A stretch of DNA of 64,000 nt from Paenibacillus sp. GTDB taxonomy: Bacteria; Bacillota; Bacilli; Paenibacillales; Paenibacillaceae. Of this stretch, positions 53,838 to 61,943 are shown one piece after another. The stretch is from assembly GCA_031254035.1 (NCBI GenBank), contig JAIRVF010000099.1, positions 1 through 64,000 of the forward strand, read 5' to 3'. Under the pieces are notes generated by a model. It saw only the letters and a program-made list of their open reading frames with translations. It was not told the DNA's origin and did no database searches. Every line of letters starts with the position of its first letter. Position 1 is the first letter of the stretch. Both the position numbers and the translations under genes were made by a program.

Positions 53838-55886
53838 TTATTTATTCTTCAAATTAATTTTAAATACATCTCCCTGAGTACCACCAAAAACGATCATCCC
53901 ACCTTTAGGCAGTACTACCGAATGATTGTCGCTCGCCTTTGAAAAGTTCACAAGCATTCCCTTCGCGTCATAAACGGCAAATCCTCCACTTACCGGAACC
54001 TTTACGGTCATAGCTCGATTGGCTGATTTTTCATCAATCTTATACCATACGGCCTCACCACTTACTGGTATGGTGCAAATCGAGGAGCTCCCTTTATCAA
54101 TAGGTTGAATACCATCTTCACTGATATAGGATCGTCCATCGATCTTTAGATGCTCTGCATGGTTCACGTTATAGAAATTCAAATCAAAAGCATCTCTGCC
54201 GCTCATAATAGGAATTTCAGCTACATTTACGGCTTTATTCTCGTCAACAATTTTAGTGCCGGATGCATATCCATGATCGACATGAATGGATACATTCAGC
54301 TCTGAAGATAGATAATACATGACTGAAGATATCTTCTCATTCAAAGCGTAGTATTGTTTCCCGTTTCGATGTTCCCATACCGTTTTCGTCGCCTGATTTA
54401 GAGGATTGGGATCTAACTTTTGAAATTCATAGGTTGTCATACCAACTTGACCTAATCCGGGTAGATTTATATAGGTGTTAAGCTTTAAATAGGTTTTTCC
54501 ATTCTTTTGCTGGTCAAAGCTAATGGTTTCACTCCCATCTTTGTTTTTGAATTGTCCATTGCCGGTATATACATAGGTCTGAGACGGTATCGGTGAGCCT
54601 GCCATAGCGGGTAACTCAATCTCTCCATTCTTGATCTCCAGATTTACGGTTTTGCCTACGGTTCCGTATAATCCAGAGTAAGAAGTCATATCCGATGGCA
54701 TATTCACTTTCGAGGCAGGCTTAAATGTTTTTTCAGGCAGGATCTTTTTAATGATGCCTTTGGATTTTGCATATTCTAACAAAACATTCGATGCAAACAA
54801 ACCATCCACGAAAGAACTTCCTCCCGACGAAAGCACAGCCATAGAAATATCCTGTTCGGGAAGGGCGATCAATGAAGCGTGATACATAACGGAATCCCCG
54901 CCTTTGGATAATGCTGTTATTCCGTAATCACTAAACGGTGCTAAACGAACGGCATCCCAGCCCAGACCGTAATTTATGAAGTTGGTTTCTTCAGAAACCC
55001 ACACTCCTTTTCGATACTCATGGCTTTGCATGGACTTGGCTGATTTCTTAGATAAAATATCTGTTTGATCCCCAATCAATACTTCAGCGAACTTATTTAA
55101 TTCTTCTGCAGTGGAGTAGATGCCTCCTGCCCCAATCGTATTGACATTCTCAACGGGTAAAGCCTGTTTCATTGTAGGAAAATAGGTTTTTGCGAGCCTG
55201 CCCCGATCAAATGGATCAACCGGTGTTTTCGTAGAGCTTAAATGAAGAGGCTTGCTAATATGGGTTGCAAGGAATTCGCTATAACTTAACCCGCTCACGC
55301 GTTCAATCAAGATTTCAAGCAGCTGAAAACCATCGTTACAATATACCGAGAATTCGCCTGGGTCCGATTTTAATCTTTCTGACTGTAATCTTGCCAATAA
55401 TTGATCATGATTTTCCGTATCATTGTCATCAAACAACATGCCATTCCCATAGTGAGTACCGTAAAGTCCTGAAGAATGATTCATTAACATGCGTGGTGTA
55501 ATCTCTTTATATCGATCATCAGCCATTTTAAAGTCTTTGATATACGTGGTCAGTGGTTTATCAATATCGATTTTATTAGAATCCGCTAGCATCATGGCTG
55601 CAGCAGATACATACATTTTGCTTACCGAGCCAATTCCAAACATCGTGTCTTTGGTTATGGGAGCCTTGGTGGCTTTATCGAATACACCAGCGCTATCAGA
55701 TAAAACAATGGATCCATGATCCATAATCGCATACTGTATTCCACTTGCCCCATAATCGGACACGATCTTCGAAGCCAGCCCCTGTGCCTTTACCTTTATG
55801 GTATCATGATTCGTTTGAGCCAAAGCAGGGGTGACCGGTATTGCAATAAGTAAAGCGGTCATTAAGACAGAAACCATCTTCTTCAT
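53838..55886 (-). CDS. Secreted serine hydrolase, beta-lactamase/PBP-like (copy 1)
   Basis: The protein (682 aa) has a signal peptide (MKKMVSVLMTALLIAIPVTP, cleavage near ALA). The class-C beta-lactamase fold has the catalytic SVSK (SxxK) in GIGSVSKMYVSAAAM and YCN as the second motif (SVYCNDGFQLLEIL). The C-terminal 280 residues add beta-rich segments (SGLYGTVGKTVNLEI). Such proteins are D-aminopeptidases, esterases or peptide-cleaving enzymes. It follows the kinase gene in direction. A paralogue sits at 62329 on the opposite strand, so it is one arm of a large inverted arrangement. Confidence 0.9.
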   Translation of the reverse strand: MKKMVSVLMTALLIAIPVTPALAQTNHDTIKVKAQGLASKIVSDYGASGIQYAIMDHGSIVLSDSAGVFDKATKAPITKDTMFGIGSVSKMYVSAAAMMLADSNKIDIDKPLTTYIKDFKMADDRYKEITPRMLMNHSSGLYGTHYGNGMLFDDNDTENHDQLLARLQSERLKSDPGEFSVYCNDGFQLLEILIERVSGLSYSEFLATHISKPLHLSSTKTPVDPFDRGRLAKTYFPTMKQALPVENVNTIGAGGIYSTAEELNKFAEVLIGDQTDILSKKSAKSMQSHEYRKGVWVSEETNFINYGLGWDAVRLAPFSDYGITALSKGGDSVMYHASLIALPEQDISMAVLSSGGSSFVDGLFASNVLLEYAKSKGIIKKILPEKTFKPASKVNMPSDMTSYSGLYGTVGKTVNLEIKNGEIELPAMAGSPIPSQTYVYTGNGQFKNKDGSETISFDQQKNGKTYLKLNTYINLPGLGQVGMTTYEFQKLDPNPLNQATKTVWEHRNGKQYYALNEKISSVMYYLSSELNVSIHVDHGYASGTKIVDENKAVNVAEIPIMSGRDAFDLNFYNVNHAEHLKIDGRSYISEDGIQPIDKGSSSICTIPVSGEAVWYKIDEKSANRAMTVKVPVSGGFAVYDAKGMLVNFSKASDNHSVVLPKGGMIVFGGTQGDVFKINLKNK

Positions 55887-56008
55887 TATTCATTTCTCCT
55901 CGTCATTCTTTCTGGATTTCACTTGCTGGATTCATCATACAAGGAAGATGGCTGAACTATTTAAAAACACCCTGAAACGAAAAAAACAATCCCTAAACAA
56001 CATGTTGT

Positions 56009-57292
56009 CTAAGAATTGTCCGTTTGGAATGGCAGTAGGACCATATTATGAAATACTTTATGTTTCGTTTCAATGGTCATATGACCACCGTACTTGTCGC
56101 AGATTCTAGCTATATTTGTTAATCCAATGCCATGGAATTCAGGATTTGGCTTTTGGCTGTGCAGATGGGCAACTTCATTCTCCATATGATTCAAGATGTG
56201 AATGAGAAGGGTAGACTCGGTAGAATGTATTTTGATATGAATGTACCGATCCTCTGCAAGGTTTACTTTTTTAGAAGCTTCGATTGCGTTATCTAACATA
56301 TTTCCAATGACAACACATAAGTCATAACGGTCAATAAGGATGGATTGCGAACCCAGCTTAAGTTTGGTATCTATTCGGATGCCATTGGCTTGTCCAATAT
56401 TAAGCGTATTTGAGACGAGGGCATCGATAACCAGATTCCCCGTATTCACCCGTTGATAGGCTCCTTCGACTTTATTTAATGTCGTCTTAATATGTTCCAT
56501 GGCTGCTGCTAACTCATTTCTCTTAATGCACTCTTCAATATACAGAAACTGTTGATTCGTATCGTGAATGATTCTTTTAATGGATTTGAAGCTGTGAACG
56601 ACTTTTTCGTAATTCGCATCCTGATAGTCCATCTGATGCTGCAGCTGCGCATTCTCATTCATGAATTGAAATTTATCAATGATATTATCAAAAATATAGA
56701 CGATCATAACGTTCAAGAAAAGAAGTCCGATGACGGAAATGAAAGAATAGACGTTCTCATAAGTGATAACATTCAGTTGGTATAAACTTATGATCGGAAT
56801 AACCAAAAATAATAAGTGATAACGATAATGCAAAGAGAAACTTCTATGTTTGGCAAGCGGTCGTATGACCAGAATGACAGCAAACATGATGATGAAATTG
56901 AGTATAATAACCTTCATGTAGGCGATTTGAATTAGTTCATTTACAGGTTCATTAAAGTCAACGGATTCTAGGACGTGAATAACATAAAGAGATATAAAAT
57001 TAGCAATAGACATTAAAACGCCGTAAAGCATAGAAAAAACGAGCTTGGTTTTTAATTCTACGGTATAGGATTGCGCCAAACTAAAGATCACAAACAAGGG
57101 GAGAAACCAACTTAGAACAGGAATGTTGGGAATAACTAGATATAGGTAACTGAGCAACCCAAAGATGATGAAGTAAATGAAGCGGTTCTGTTTTTTAGCT
57201 GATTTATCAAAAACTGAGTTGAAGAAAAAGTTCATTTGAACGCCCAACGCAAGGATGATGCTGAGGACAACAGGCAAACTATATTGAATCAT
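56009..57292 (-). CDS. Sensor histidine kinase, GHKL type (AgrC-like)
   Basis: The protein (427 aa) has six or seven membrane helices in residues 1-200 and a cytoplasmic kinase: phospho-acceptor helix FKSIKRIIHDTNQQFLYIEE and N-box GNMLDNAIEA, with GIGLTNI as the G-box. This layout is that of AgrC/ComD peptide sensors. Its start is next to the response-regulator stop. It probably responds to a peptide or cell-envelope signal. Confidence 0.92.
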   Translation of the reverse strand: MIQYSLPVVLSIILALGVQMNFFFNSVFDKSAKKQNRFIYFIIFGLLSYLYLVIPNIPVLSWFLPLFVIFSLAQSYTVELKTKLVFSMLYGVLMSIANFISLYVIHVLESVDFNEPVNELIQIAYMKVIILNFIIMFAVILVIRPLAKHRSFSLHYRYHLLFLVIPIISLYQLNVITYENVYSFISVIGLLFLNVMIVYIFDNIIDKFQFMNENAQLQHQMDYQDANYEKVVHSFKSIKRIIHDTNQQFLYIEECIKRNELAAAMEHIKTTLNKVEGAYQRVNTGNLVIDALVSNTLNIGQANGIRIDTKLKLGSQSILIDRYDLCVVIGNMLDNAIEASKKVNLAEDRYIHIKIHSTESTLLIHILNHMENEVAHLHSQKPNPEFHGIGLTNIARICDKYGGHMTIETKHKVFHNMVLLPFQTDNS

Positions 57293-57293
57293 A

Positions 57294-58034
57294 TCAATCG
57301 ACCTTCATAATCATAAATTTGGTGTAAACATCTTTAACCTCTTTGATTTTGGAACGGCCTATGGGTAACTCCAGCCCATTGGACATGAGAACGACTCCAC
57401 TAGCAAACTTCCTCACATGAAGCAGATTAATGATAATGGAACGATGGATTTGCAAGAAATTACAGTCTTTTAAGGCTACAGCATAATCTGAAATGATGCC
57501 TTTACTTTCATAGGTTTGATTAGAGGTAACAAAAAGCAGTTTGCTCTTGATGGTTAAGCTTTTGGCAGCTTCAATACTAATGAGGTCATCGTATTTTACA
57601 ACGATTTCTTCATAGGCTGACTTGATGACCATAAACTTTTTATCTTGTGCTTGAAAGTATTGGCATAGCTTGATGATTTTCTCCTCCAAGATGGAGGGGG
57701 CAATGGGTTTAATCAAGTACTGGAATGTCATGACGTCAAAACTTTCCACCATGTATTCAGGGTAGCTCGTCAGAAAAATAATTTGTTCATCCAGATTATT
57801 TAACCCTCTGATCCTTTGGGCGGTTTGAATCCCGTTTATTCCAGCCATTTCGATATCCAAAATTAGAATGTGGAATGGAGTTCCATGTTGCTCATAGTGG
57901 GATACCAGCTGCTCTCCCGAGCCGAATAACTCGATTTCAAAATCTATATTGGTCTTTATCGACAAAGTAATCAGGATGCCTTTAACAAGCTCTCTTTGTT
58001 TGTCCTCATCATCGCAAATCGCCACTCTATACAT
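57294..58034 (-). CDS. LytTR-family response regulator (AgrA-like)
   Basis: The protein (246 aa) has a receiver domain (MYRVAICDDEDKQRELVKG; phospho-Asp in ILDIEMAGINGIQTAQRI) and a C-terminal LytTR DNA-binding domain (LQIHRSIIINLLHVRKF, LELPIGRSKIKEVKDVY). The ATG at 58034 follows AGAGGTG; a longer frame starts at 58058. It forms a two-component pair with the kinase. Confidence 0.92.
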   Translation of the reverse strand: MYRVAICDDEDKQRELVKGILITLSIKTNIDFEIELFGSGEQLVSHYEQHGTPFHILILDIEMAGINGIQTAQRIRGLNNLDEQIIFLTSYPEYMVESFDVMTFQYLIKPIAPSILEEKIIKLCQYFQAQDKKFMVIKSAYEEIVVKYDDLISIEAAKSLTIKSKLLFVTSNQTYESKGIISDYAVALKDCNFLQIHRSIIINLLHVRKFASGVVLMSNGLELPIGRSKIKEVKDVYTKFMIMKVD

Positions 58035-58161
58035 CAATAATACACCTCTGATTTCCAATACATTGATTCTAGACCTCTAGATGGCAGCATTCATATGGTG
58101 TTTTAAATTTAATCATTATCCGCTTCATCACAAAGAATAAAAGAGACAAATGAATTACGAA

Positions 58162-58323
58162 TTATTTCAATCCCTTTGCTTTTTGTTGTATCTTTACTAT
58201 GTATTCATCAAGTAGCTTGCTGATCCGTATCACTTCGTCATCCGTGAATTTTGTTTTTTCTTCCGCTGCCTTGACTAGCATTTCCCTTAACTCATCTATT
58301 TTTATCTCTATTGACTTATCAAT
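58162..58323 (-). CDS. Spo0E-like aspartyl phosphatase, AUU start (copy 1)
   Basis: The protein (53 aa) has the Spo0E-family two-helix form: IDKSIEIKIDELREMLVKAA then FTDDEVIRISKLLDEYIVKI. The motif SQxLDxxI is present as SKLLDEYI, with Gln replaced by Lys. Such proteins dephosphorylate Spo0A~P and delay sporulation. The frame opens with ACT-ATT-ATT after a TGA, and no ATG, GTG or TTG precedes the domain; an ATT at 58323 stands seven bases after GAGGTG. An internal ATG (codon 16) would lose helix 1. The plus-strand paralogue uses ATA at the same position. Confidence 0.7.
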   Translation of the reverse strand: MDKSIEIKIDELREMLVKAAEEKTKFTDDEVIRISKLLDEYIVKIQQKAKGLK

Positions 58324-58420
58324 AATAGTTCACCTCACGTACATTATCTATGCCTAACTATTAAATTTTAATGTACGTTGCTAAGAGATACGGCTTTAAC
58401 GTAAAAACAATTTTTTGTCA

Positions 58421-58454
58421 AAAAAAAAGAAATAAGCACCCTTTATGGGTGCTT
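58421..58454 (-). terminator. Terminator after the pheromone genes (copy 1)
   Basis: On the minus strand AAGCACCC, loop ATAAAG, GGGTGCTT followed by ATTTCTTTTTTTTT. The same hairpin occurs at 61645 and, without a T-run, at 61492. Confidence 0.85.
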
Positions 58455-58476
58455 ATCCTTTATGGTGCTTGTGTTA

Positions 58477-58581
58477 TCAATATGGAAAAGTACCAGAACC
58501 AGCTAATGTAGACACTGTTGTTACAAAGGCTGCTGCGTAGAGAAGAGATTTAAAACCCAGATTTTTAATTACGACTTTCAT
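58477..58581 (-). CDS. Pheromone-like precursor peptide, ends TFPY
   Basis: A 34-residue peptide with basic N-terminus (MKVVIKNLGFKS), a hydrophobic signal (LLYAAAFVTTVSTLA) and a C-terminus GSGTFPY. Processing after Ala would release a seven-residue peptide. It has GGAGGGC upstream. It is the second of two precursors behind the receptor, and the four precursors in this window share the same length, N-terminal pattern and Pro-Tyr end. Alternative: a small membrane peptide or toxin. Confidence 0.75.
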   Translation of the reverse strand: MKVVIKNLGFKSLLYAAAFVTTVSTLAGSGTFPY

Positions 58582-58605
58582 GTTCAGCCCTCCGCTTCTT
58601 TTTCA

Positions 58606-58710
58606 TTAATAAGGATTAATGCCGCCATTAGCTAATGTAGTTACTATTGTTACTAATGTCGCCGTGTAGAGAAGGGATTTAAGACCTAACTTTCCGAATA
58701 ATTTTCTCAT
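58606..58710 (-). CDS. Pheromone-like precursor peptide, ends INPY
   Basis: A 34-residue peptide reading MRKLFGKLGLKS, then LLYTATLVTIVTTLA and the end NGGINPY. Its ATG is two bases past the receptor stop, with GGAGGGC before it inside the receptor's end, so it is coupled to the receptor. RRNPP pheromones are encoded in this position, secreted and re-imported by Opp. Confidence 0.75.
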   Translation of the reverse strand: MRKLFGKLGLKSLLYTATLVTIVTTLANGGINPY

Positions 58711-58712
58711 GT

Positions 58713-59984
58713 TCAGCCCTCCACTTCTTTTTCATTTGTAAAATAAGTATTCAGTTTTTCAAATGTAGATTGTGAGGGGATACTGTGCCCTAATTGAATT
58801 TGCATGACTCTACTAAGGCACTCTTTTTCTTTGACAGTATCGATGATTTTGGAGTAATGCAACGCCCCTTCCAACATGCAAGTAATACTTTTTTCATAAT
58901 CGCCTACAGCTAAATAATACTCGCCTTGGAAACTAAGAAACTCAGCGTATTCATCTTGAACAGAGGGATTACTAATTAGCGAAGAATCTGCCCTGCAATT
59001 ATTTATGATAGTCCCCGCTTTTTCCAGATCACCTTGTTGTAAGTATATTTGTAAAAGTTGGTTTGTAGCTGAAAGCGCATAGTCATGGTTACAATTTTCC
59101 AGGAGTGCTGTAAGTTCTTCAATGGCTTGTCCGATATTCCCTTTCCTTACGCTAAATAGCGCATCCATAAGAATGATGTTCTCACGGGTATGTGGGTAAT
59201 TGAATTGTTTGTATTGTAAGGAATAAAGTTCGGATTCAGTGAATTCCCCTGCTTTAAAGCAAGCATCTCTGAGAACAGAAATTGCATTTATTCTATGATG
59301 GTTTTCTCCATCATATTTAAGTACGCCTTTACAGTGTGTAATACTTTCATTATAAAGTCTTATATTGAAAGCTTGAATTCCTAGTCTGTAATATAACTCA
59401 ATTTGCTGATCTCGTGGCAAGAAATTCACATAATTCAAGATATACCTTCCACTATAGTATGAATCCTTCAATTTGCTGAAATCATACCGTTCTATCATGT
59501 ACTTTCGAAACAATCCTTTGGCGATGAAAGGCATAATTCCATGTAAACGCGAGTAGTCAATAACAAGGTCGTACAACGATAATTTTATTGAGTTATCTTC
59601 GATGGAATGGGCTATTTGGAAAAGATTATCCGTTAATTCAAAGCTATCTCCATTGGACTCCAGATATTTTTCCGCGACTTTTCGTATTAGATCAACACCG
59701 CTGCCCTGTTTGAGAACTTCCTCAAAAACAGGCATTAGATGATCCGATCTGTACTCAGATTCAACGTAATATTCTGCCATTATTTCAAAAGGTATTTTTA
59801 GTGCCTCTGTCAATTGGAGAACCGTCTGAAATTCTGGTCGGATTATATCACCTTTTTCGATCCTTGATAGGTTTCCTTTGTTAATACCAGATAGCTCCGA
59901 CAACTGTGTGAGTGTTATATTTTGTGAGCACCTGGTGTCGTGTATCAATTCTCCGATTGATTTGTTTATTACTACTACTTCCAA
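58713..59984 (-). CDS. RRNPP-type receptor: HTH-XRE plus TPR repeats
   Basis: The protein (423 aa) has an N-terminal helix-turn-helix (IGELIHDTRCSQNITLTQLS, then ELSGINKGNLSRIEKG, residues about 8-62) and a TPR-type helical remainder (YYRLGIQAFNIRLYNESITH, SFQGEYYLAVGDYEKSITCM). This is the plan of PlcR, NprR, AimR and the AimR-like receptors of Paenibacillus, which bind short re-imported peptides. The TTG at 59984 is seven bases after GGGGGG; no ATG is in frame nearby. The two pheromone genes follow directly. A 32-codon relic of a sister receptor lies at 61280. Confidence 0.85.
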   Translation of the reverse strand: MEVVVINKSIGELIHDTRCSQNITLTQLSELSGINKGNLSRIEKGDIIRPEFQTVLQLTEALKIPFEIMAEYYVESEYRSDHLMPVFEEVLKQGSGVDLIRKVAEKYLESNGDSFELTDNLFQIAHSIEDNSIKLSLYDLVIDYSRLHGIMPFIAKGLFRKYMIERYDFSKLKDSYYSGRYILNYVNFLPRDQQIELYYRLGIQAFNIRLYNESITHCKGVLKYDGENHHRINAISVLRDACFKAGEFTESELYSLQYKQFNYPHTRENIILMDALFSVRKGNIGQAIEELTALLENCNHDYALSATNQLLQIYLQQGDLEKAGTIINNCRADSSLISNPSVQDEYAEFLSFQGEYYLAVGDYEKSITCMLEGALHYSKIIDTVKEKECLSRVMQIQLGHSIPSQSTFEKLNTYFTNEKEVEG

Positions 59985-60380
59985 GTACCATCCCCCCTTA
60001 ATTACACTATTCGACCATATATTACCACATCGTAAAATACATGTAAACGCTTGTACATATGATTAATTAGGGCACTGGTGTTTATTTAAACGAGGTGAGT
60101 AAACCGGTAAAGTAGCTTTTATATATGAAACAGGGAGATACATCGGGTGAGAGACTTGAAAGGAAAACCGAATGTAAGCGAGAAGAAGATATTGAGCGCT
60201 GATATATTTATAACACTGACCCCGAACTACTTAATACACCCTATATTGAAGTTCTAGAGTTATAGTCGGGTTAGTTTGTTATAGTAAAGTTCGCATTTAA
60301 CTGACAACTGGATAGAAGAAGACAAAGAAAAGCTGATCGAAAAATACGCTGCAGATGTACGTTATGCAACAAGTTTAAGT

Positions 60381-60687
60381 TCAACGACGACGGAGGACAA
60401 AAAAAGCCGACGACACTGTATTGCCGCTGGTAGGCTTAGGATTGTCACGTTTTTCCCACCCCTGCAGGATTATGATGGATTCGACCAGGTTCTTGTTGTC
60501 CCAAGTTATATATAGATTATCTTCCAGATTTATCAGCGCCTGAGTAATTTCCTTCTGACTCTTACCCGTAAAACGTTTTGACGTTGTACAGATAACTTTT
60601 GGATGAAATGCAGATTCGAATCCCTTAAATGAAGTTCTTACGCTTGGAATAAGAAAACACCCTATTTTTATGATGAATTTCTTTCAT
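60381..60687 (-). pseudogene. Frameshifted reading frame of unknown family
   Basis: AAGGGGATTTTTC precedes an ATG at 60687, but that frame stops after 21 codons. A one-base shift opens 100 codons containing KGFESAFHPKVICTTSKRF and LINLEDNLYITWDNKN. Protein-like but unrecognised. Confidence 0.3.
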
Positions 60688-60792
60688 GAAAAATCCCCTT
60701 TGGTCAACAACGTAAAGTCCATCTTAAACAAATGGTCTTTTTTGTTGTCAACTATGAGGGGATAATCAAGTACATCATATTTTCATATAAAA

Positions 60793-60948
60793 TCATAATT
60801 TCTTTTTTCTGTTCGTGATTAAATCAATAATAATAAGTAAAATTAATAAAACAATAGATTGCAGTAGAGGTTTAAAATAGCTTGATTGATCATAGATGTA
60901 GTATGCTGCTATAAAGTTAATAATAAATAAAAGAATATACTTCAACAC
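60793..60948 (-). CDS. Small two-helix membrane protein
   Basis: The protein (51 aa) reads MLKYILLFIINFIAAYYIYD, a polar turn, then a second helix (LLQSIVLLILLIIIDLI) and a basic tail NRKKKL. GTG start, five bases after the stop of a 32-codon frame (60953-61051) ending YCYRELGPNLGFEMR, which looks like the tail of a lost gene in the same transcript. Function unknown. Confidence 0.45.
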   Translation of the reverse strand: MLKYILLFIINFIAAYYIYDQSSYFKPLLQSIVLLILLIIIDLITNRKKKL

Positions 60949-61279
60949 AAGATCATCTCATTTCAAAGCCAAGGTTAGGACCCAATTCGCGATAACAATA
61001 TTTAATAAAGGTATACAGGTCTTCTGCGTCACTGTTTAAAAAATAATGGGATTAACCTCTATCCTCCTTTGTTATTTTTGGGCTCTGATATATAAACAGC
61101 CAATAATAGGGGATGTTTCATATAATATACATTTATTTAAATGCTAAGTGACAGGGTAGCTGCTTTAGACCGCAAAGTATTGTTTCGCACCATAATTGAT
61201 CATTCTTAGAAGAGTTCACATGTATTTTATAATGTGGCAATATATGGTAGAATGGTGTAATTAAGGGGGGGAATGGTGT

Positions 61280-61378
61280 TTGGAAGTAGTAGTAAACAAA
61301 TCAATCGGAGAATTGATACATGACACCAGAGGGCCGACGCTCGAAAGCCTTGGAAAATACTTCAATGTGGAGGGTTGA
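61280..61378 (+). pseudogene. Internally deleted relic of the RRNPP receptor
   Basis: TTG start after GGGGGGG, 32 codons: MEVVVNKSIGELIHDTR matches the first 17 residues of the receptor at 59984, and the last ten, SLGKYFNVEG, match its C-terminal end (KLNTYFTNEKEVEG). About 390 codons between are missing. The leader is conserved as well. The deletion keeps the start, the stop and the ribosome site of the following pheromone gene. Confidence 0.8.
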
Positions 61379-61380
61379 GC

Positions 61381-61485
61381 ATGAGAAAATTCATTAAAAA
61401 AAACCGTTTTCAAATTTTTTTCTACGTTGCTACTTTAATGATAATTACAACTTTAGGTGACACAGGGTATATTCATCCGTATTGA
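61381..61485 (+). CDS. Pheromone-like precursor peptide, ends YIHPY
   Basis: A 34-residue peptide: basic MRKFIKKNRF, hydrophobic IFFYVATLMIITTLG, end DTGYIHPY. ATG two bases after the receptor-relic stop, with GGAGGG upstream. It aligns with the INPY peptide of the other arm. Confidence 0.75.
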   Translation: MRKFIKKNRFQIFFYVATLMIITTLGDTGYIHPY

Positions 61486-61491
61486 TAGTAG

Positions 61492-61510
61492 AAGCACCCA
61501 TAAAGGGTGC
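61492..61510 (+). repeat. Copy of the terminator hairpin between the two precursor genes
   Basis: AAGCACCCATAAAGGGTGC matches the stems at 58434 and 61645 but is not followed by a T-run; GGAGGG for the next peptide follows instead. It may attenuate or stabilise the transcript. Confidence 0.5.
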
Positions 61511-61527
61511 GAAATGGAGGGTTAAAT

Positions 61528-61638
61528 ATGAAAAACAGAATTAAAAACCTTTATTTCAAATCCCTTATTATTGCAGTAGCATGTATTGGGATCGTAGTTA
61601 CTGTCGCTGGTGTTCCTGACATTACACATCCTTATTAA
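61528..61638 (+). CDS. Pheromone-like precursor peptide, ends THPY
   Basis: A 36-residue peptide: MKNRIKNLYFKS, hydrophobic LIIAVACIGIVVTVA, end GVPDITHPY. GGAGGG upstream. It aligns with the TFPY peptide of the other arm. Confidence 0.75.
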   Translation: MKNRIKNLYFKSLIIAVACIGIVVTVAGVPDITHPY

Positions 61639-61644
61639 CAGTGT

Positions 61645-61678
61645 AAGCACCCATAAAGGGTGCTTATTTCAATTTTTG
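61645..61678 (+). terminator. Terminator after the pheromone genes (copy 2)
   Basis: AAGCACCC, loop ATAAAG, GGGTGCTT, then ATTTCAATTTTTG. Confidence 0.8.
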
Positions 61679-61781
61679 ACAAAAAATTGCTTAAAATTGT
61701 TTTTAAGTAAAGCCGTGTCTCTTCGCAACGTACATTAAACTTAATAATAAGGAACAGATAATGTACGCGAGGTGAACGGTC

Positions 61782-61943
61782 ATAGATAACTCTATAGAGG
61801 AAAAAATAAATGAGTTAAGGAAAATGCTAGTCAAGGCAGCGGAGGAAAAATCAAAATTCACAGATGACGAAGTGATTCGGATCAGTCAGCAACTGGATGC
61901 ATACATATTAAAGATGCAACAAAAAGCAAAGAAATTGAAATAA
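61782..61943 (+). CDS. Spo0E-like aspartyl phosphatase, AUA start (copy 2)
   Basis: The protein (53 aa) reads IDNSIEEKINELRKMLVKAA, then FTDDEVIRISQQLDAYILKM with the full SQxLDxxI motif (SQQLDAYI). No ATG, GTG or TTG precedes the domain; ATA at 61782 is seven bases after GAGGTG, matching ATT in copy 1. An internal ATG at codon 16 is the fallback. Copy 2 keeps the Gln that copy 1 lost. Confidence 0.7.
   Translation: MDNSIEEKINELRKMLVKAAEEKSKFTDDEVIRISQQLDAYILKMQQKAKKLK

Larger units (their letters stand above)
59985..61279. other. AT-rich centre of the inverted arrangement
   Basis: It holds remnants and small frames listed separately (60381-60687, 60793-60948, 60953-61051) and the two outward promoters. 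The leaders of the receptor and its relic are similar (ATATATGGT, GTGTAATTAAGGGGGG on both sides). No intact large gene. Confidence 0.5.

Noticed and set aside
56009-61943. Agr system with AgrD peptide and AgrB
   Set aside because: The kinase and regulator are AgrC/AgrA-like, but no AgrB processing protease is encoded and the small peptides have no cysteine or AgrD-type tail.
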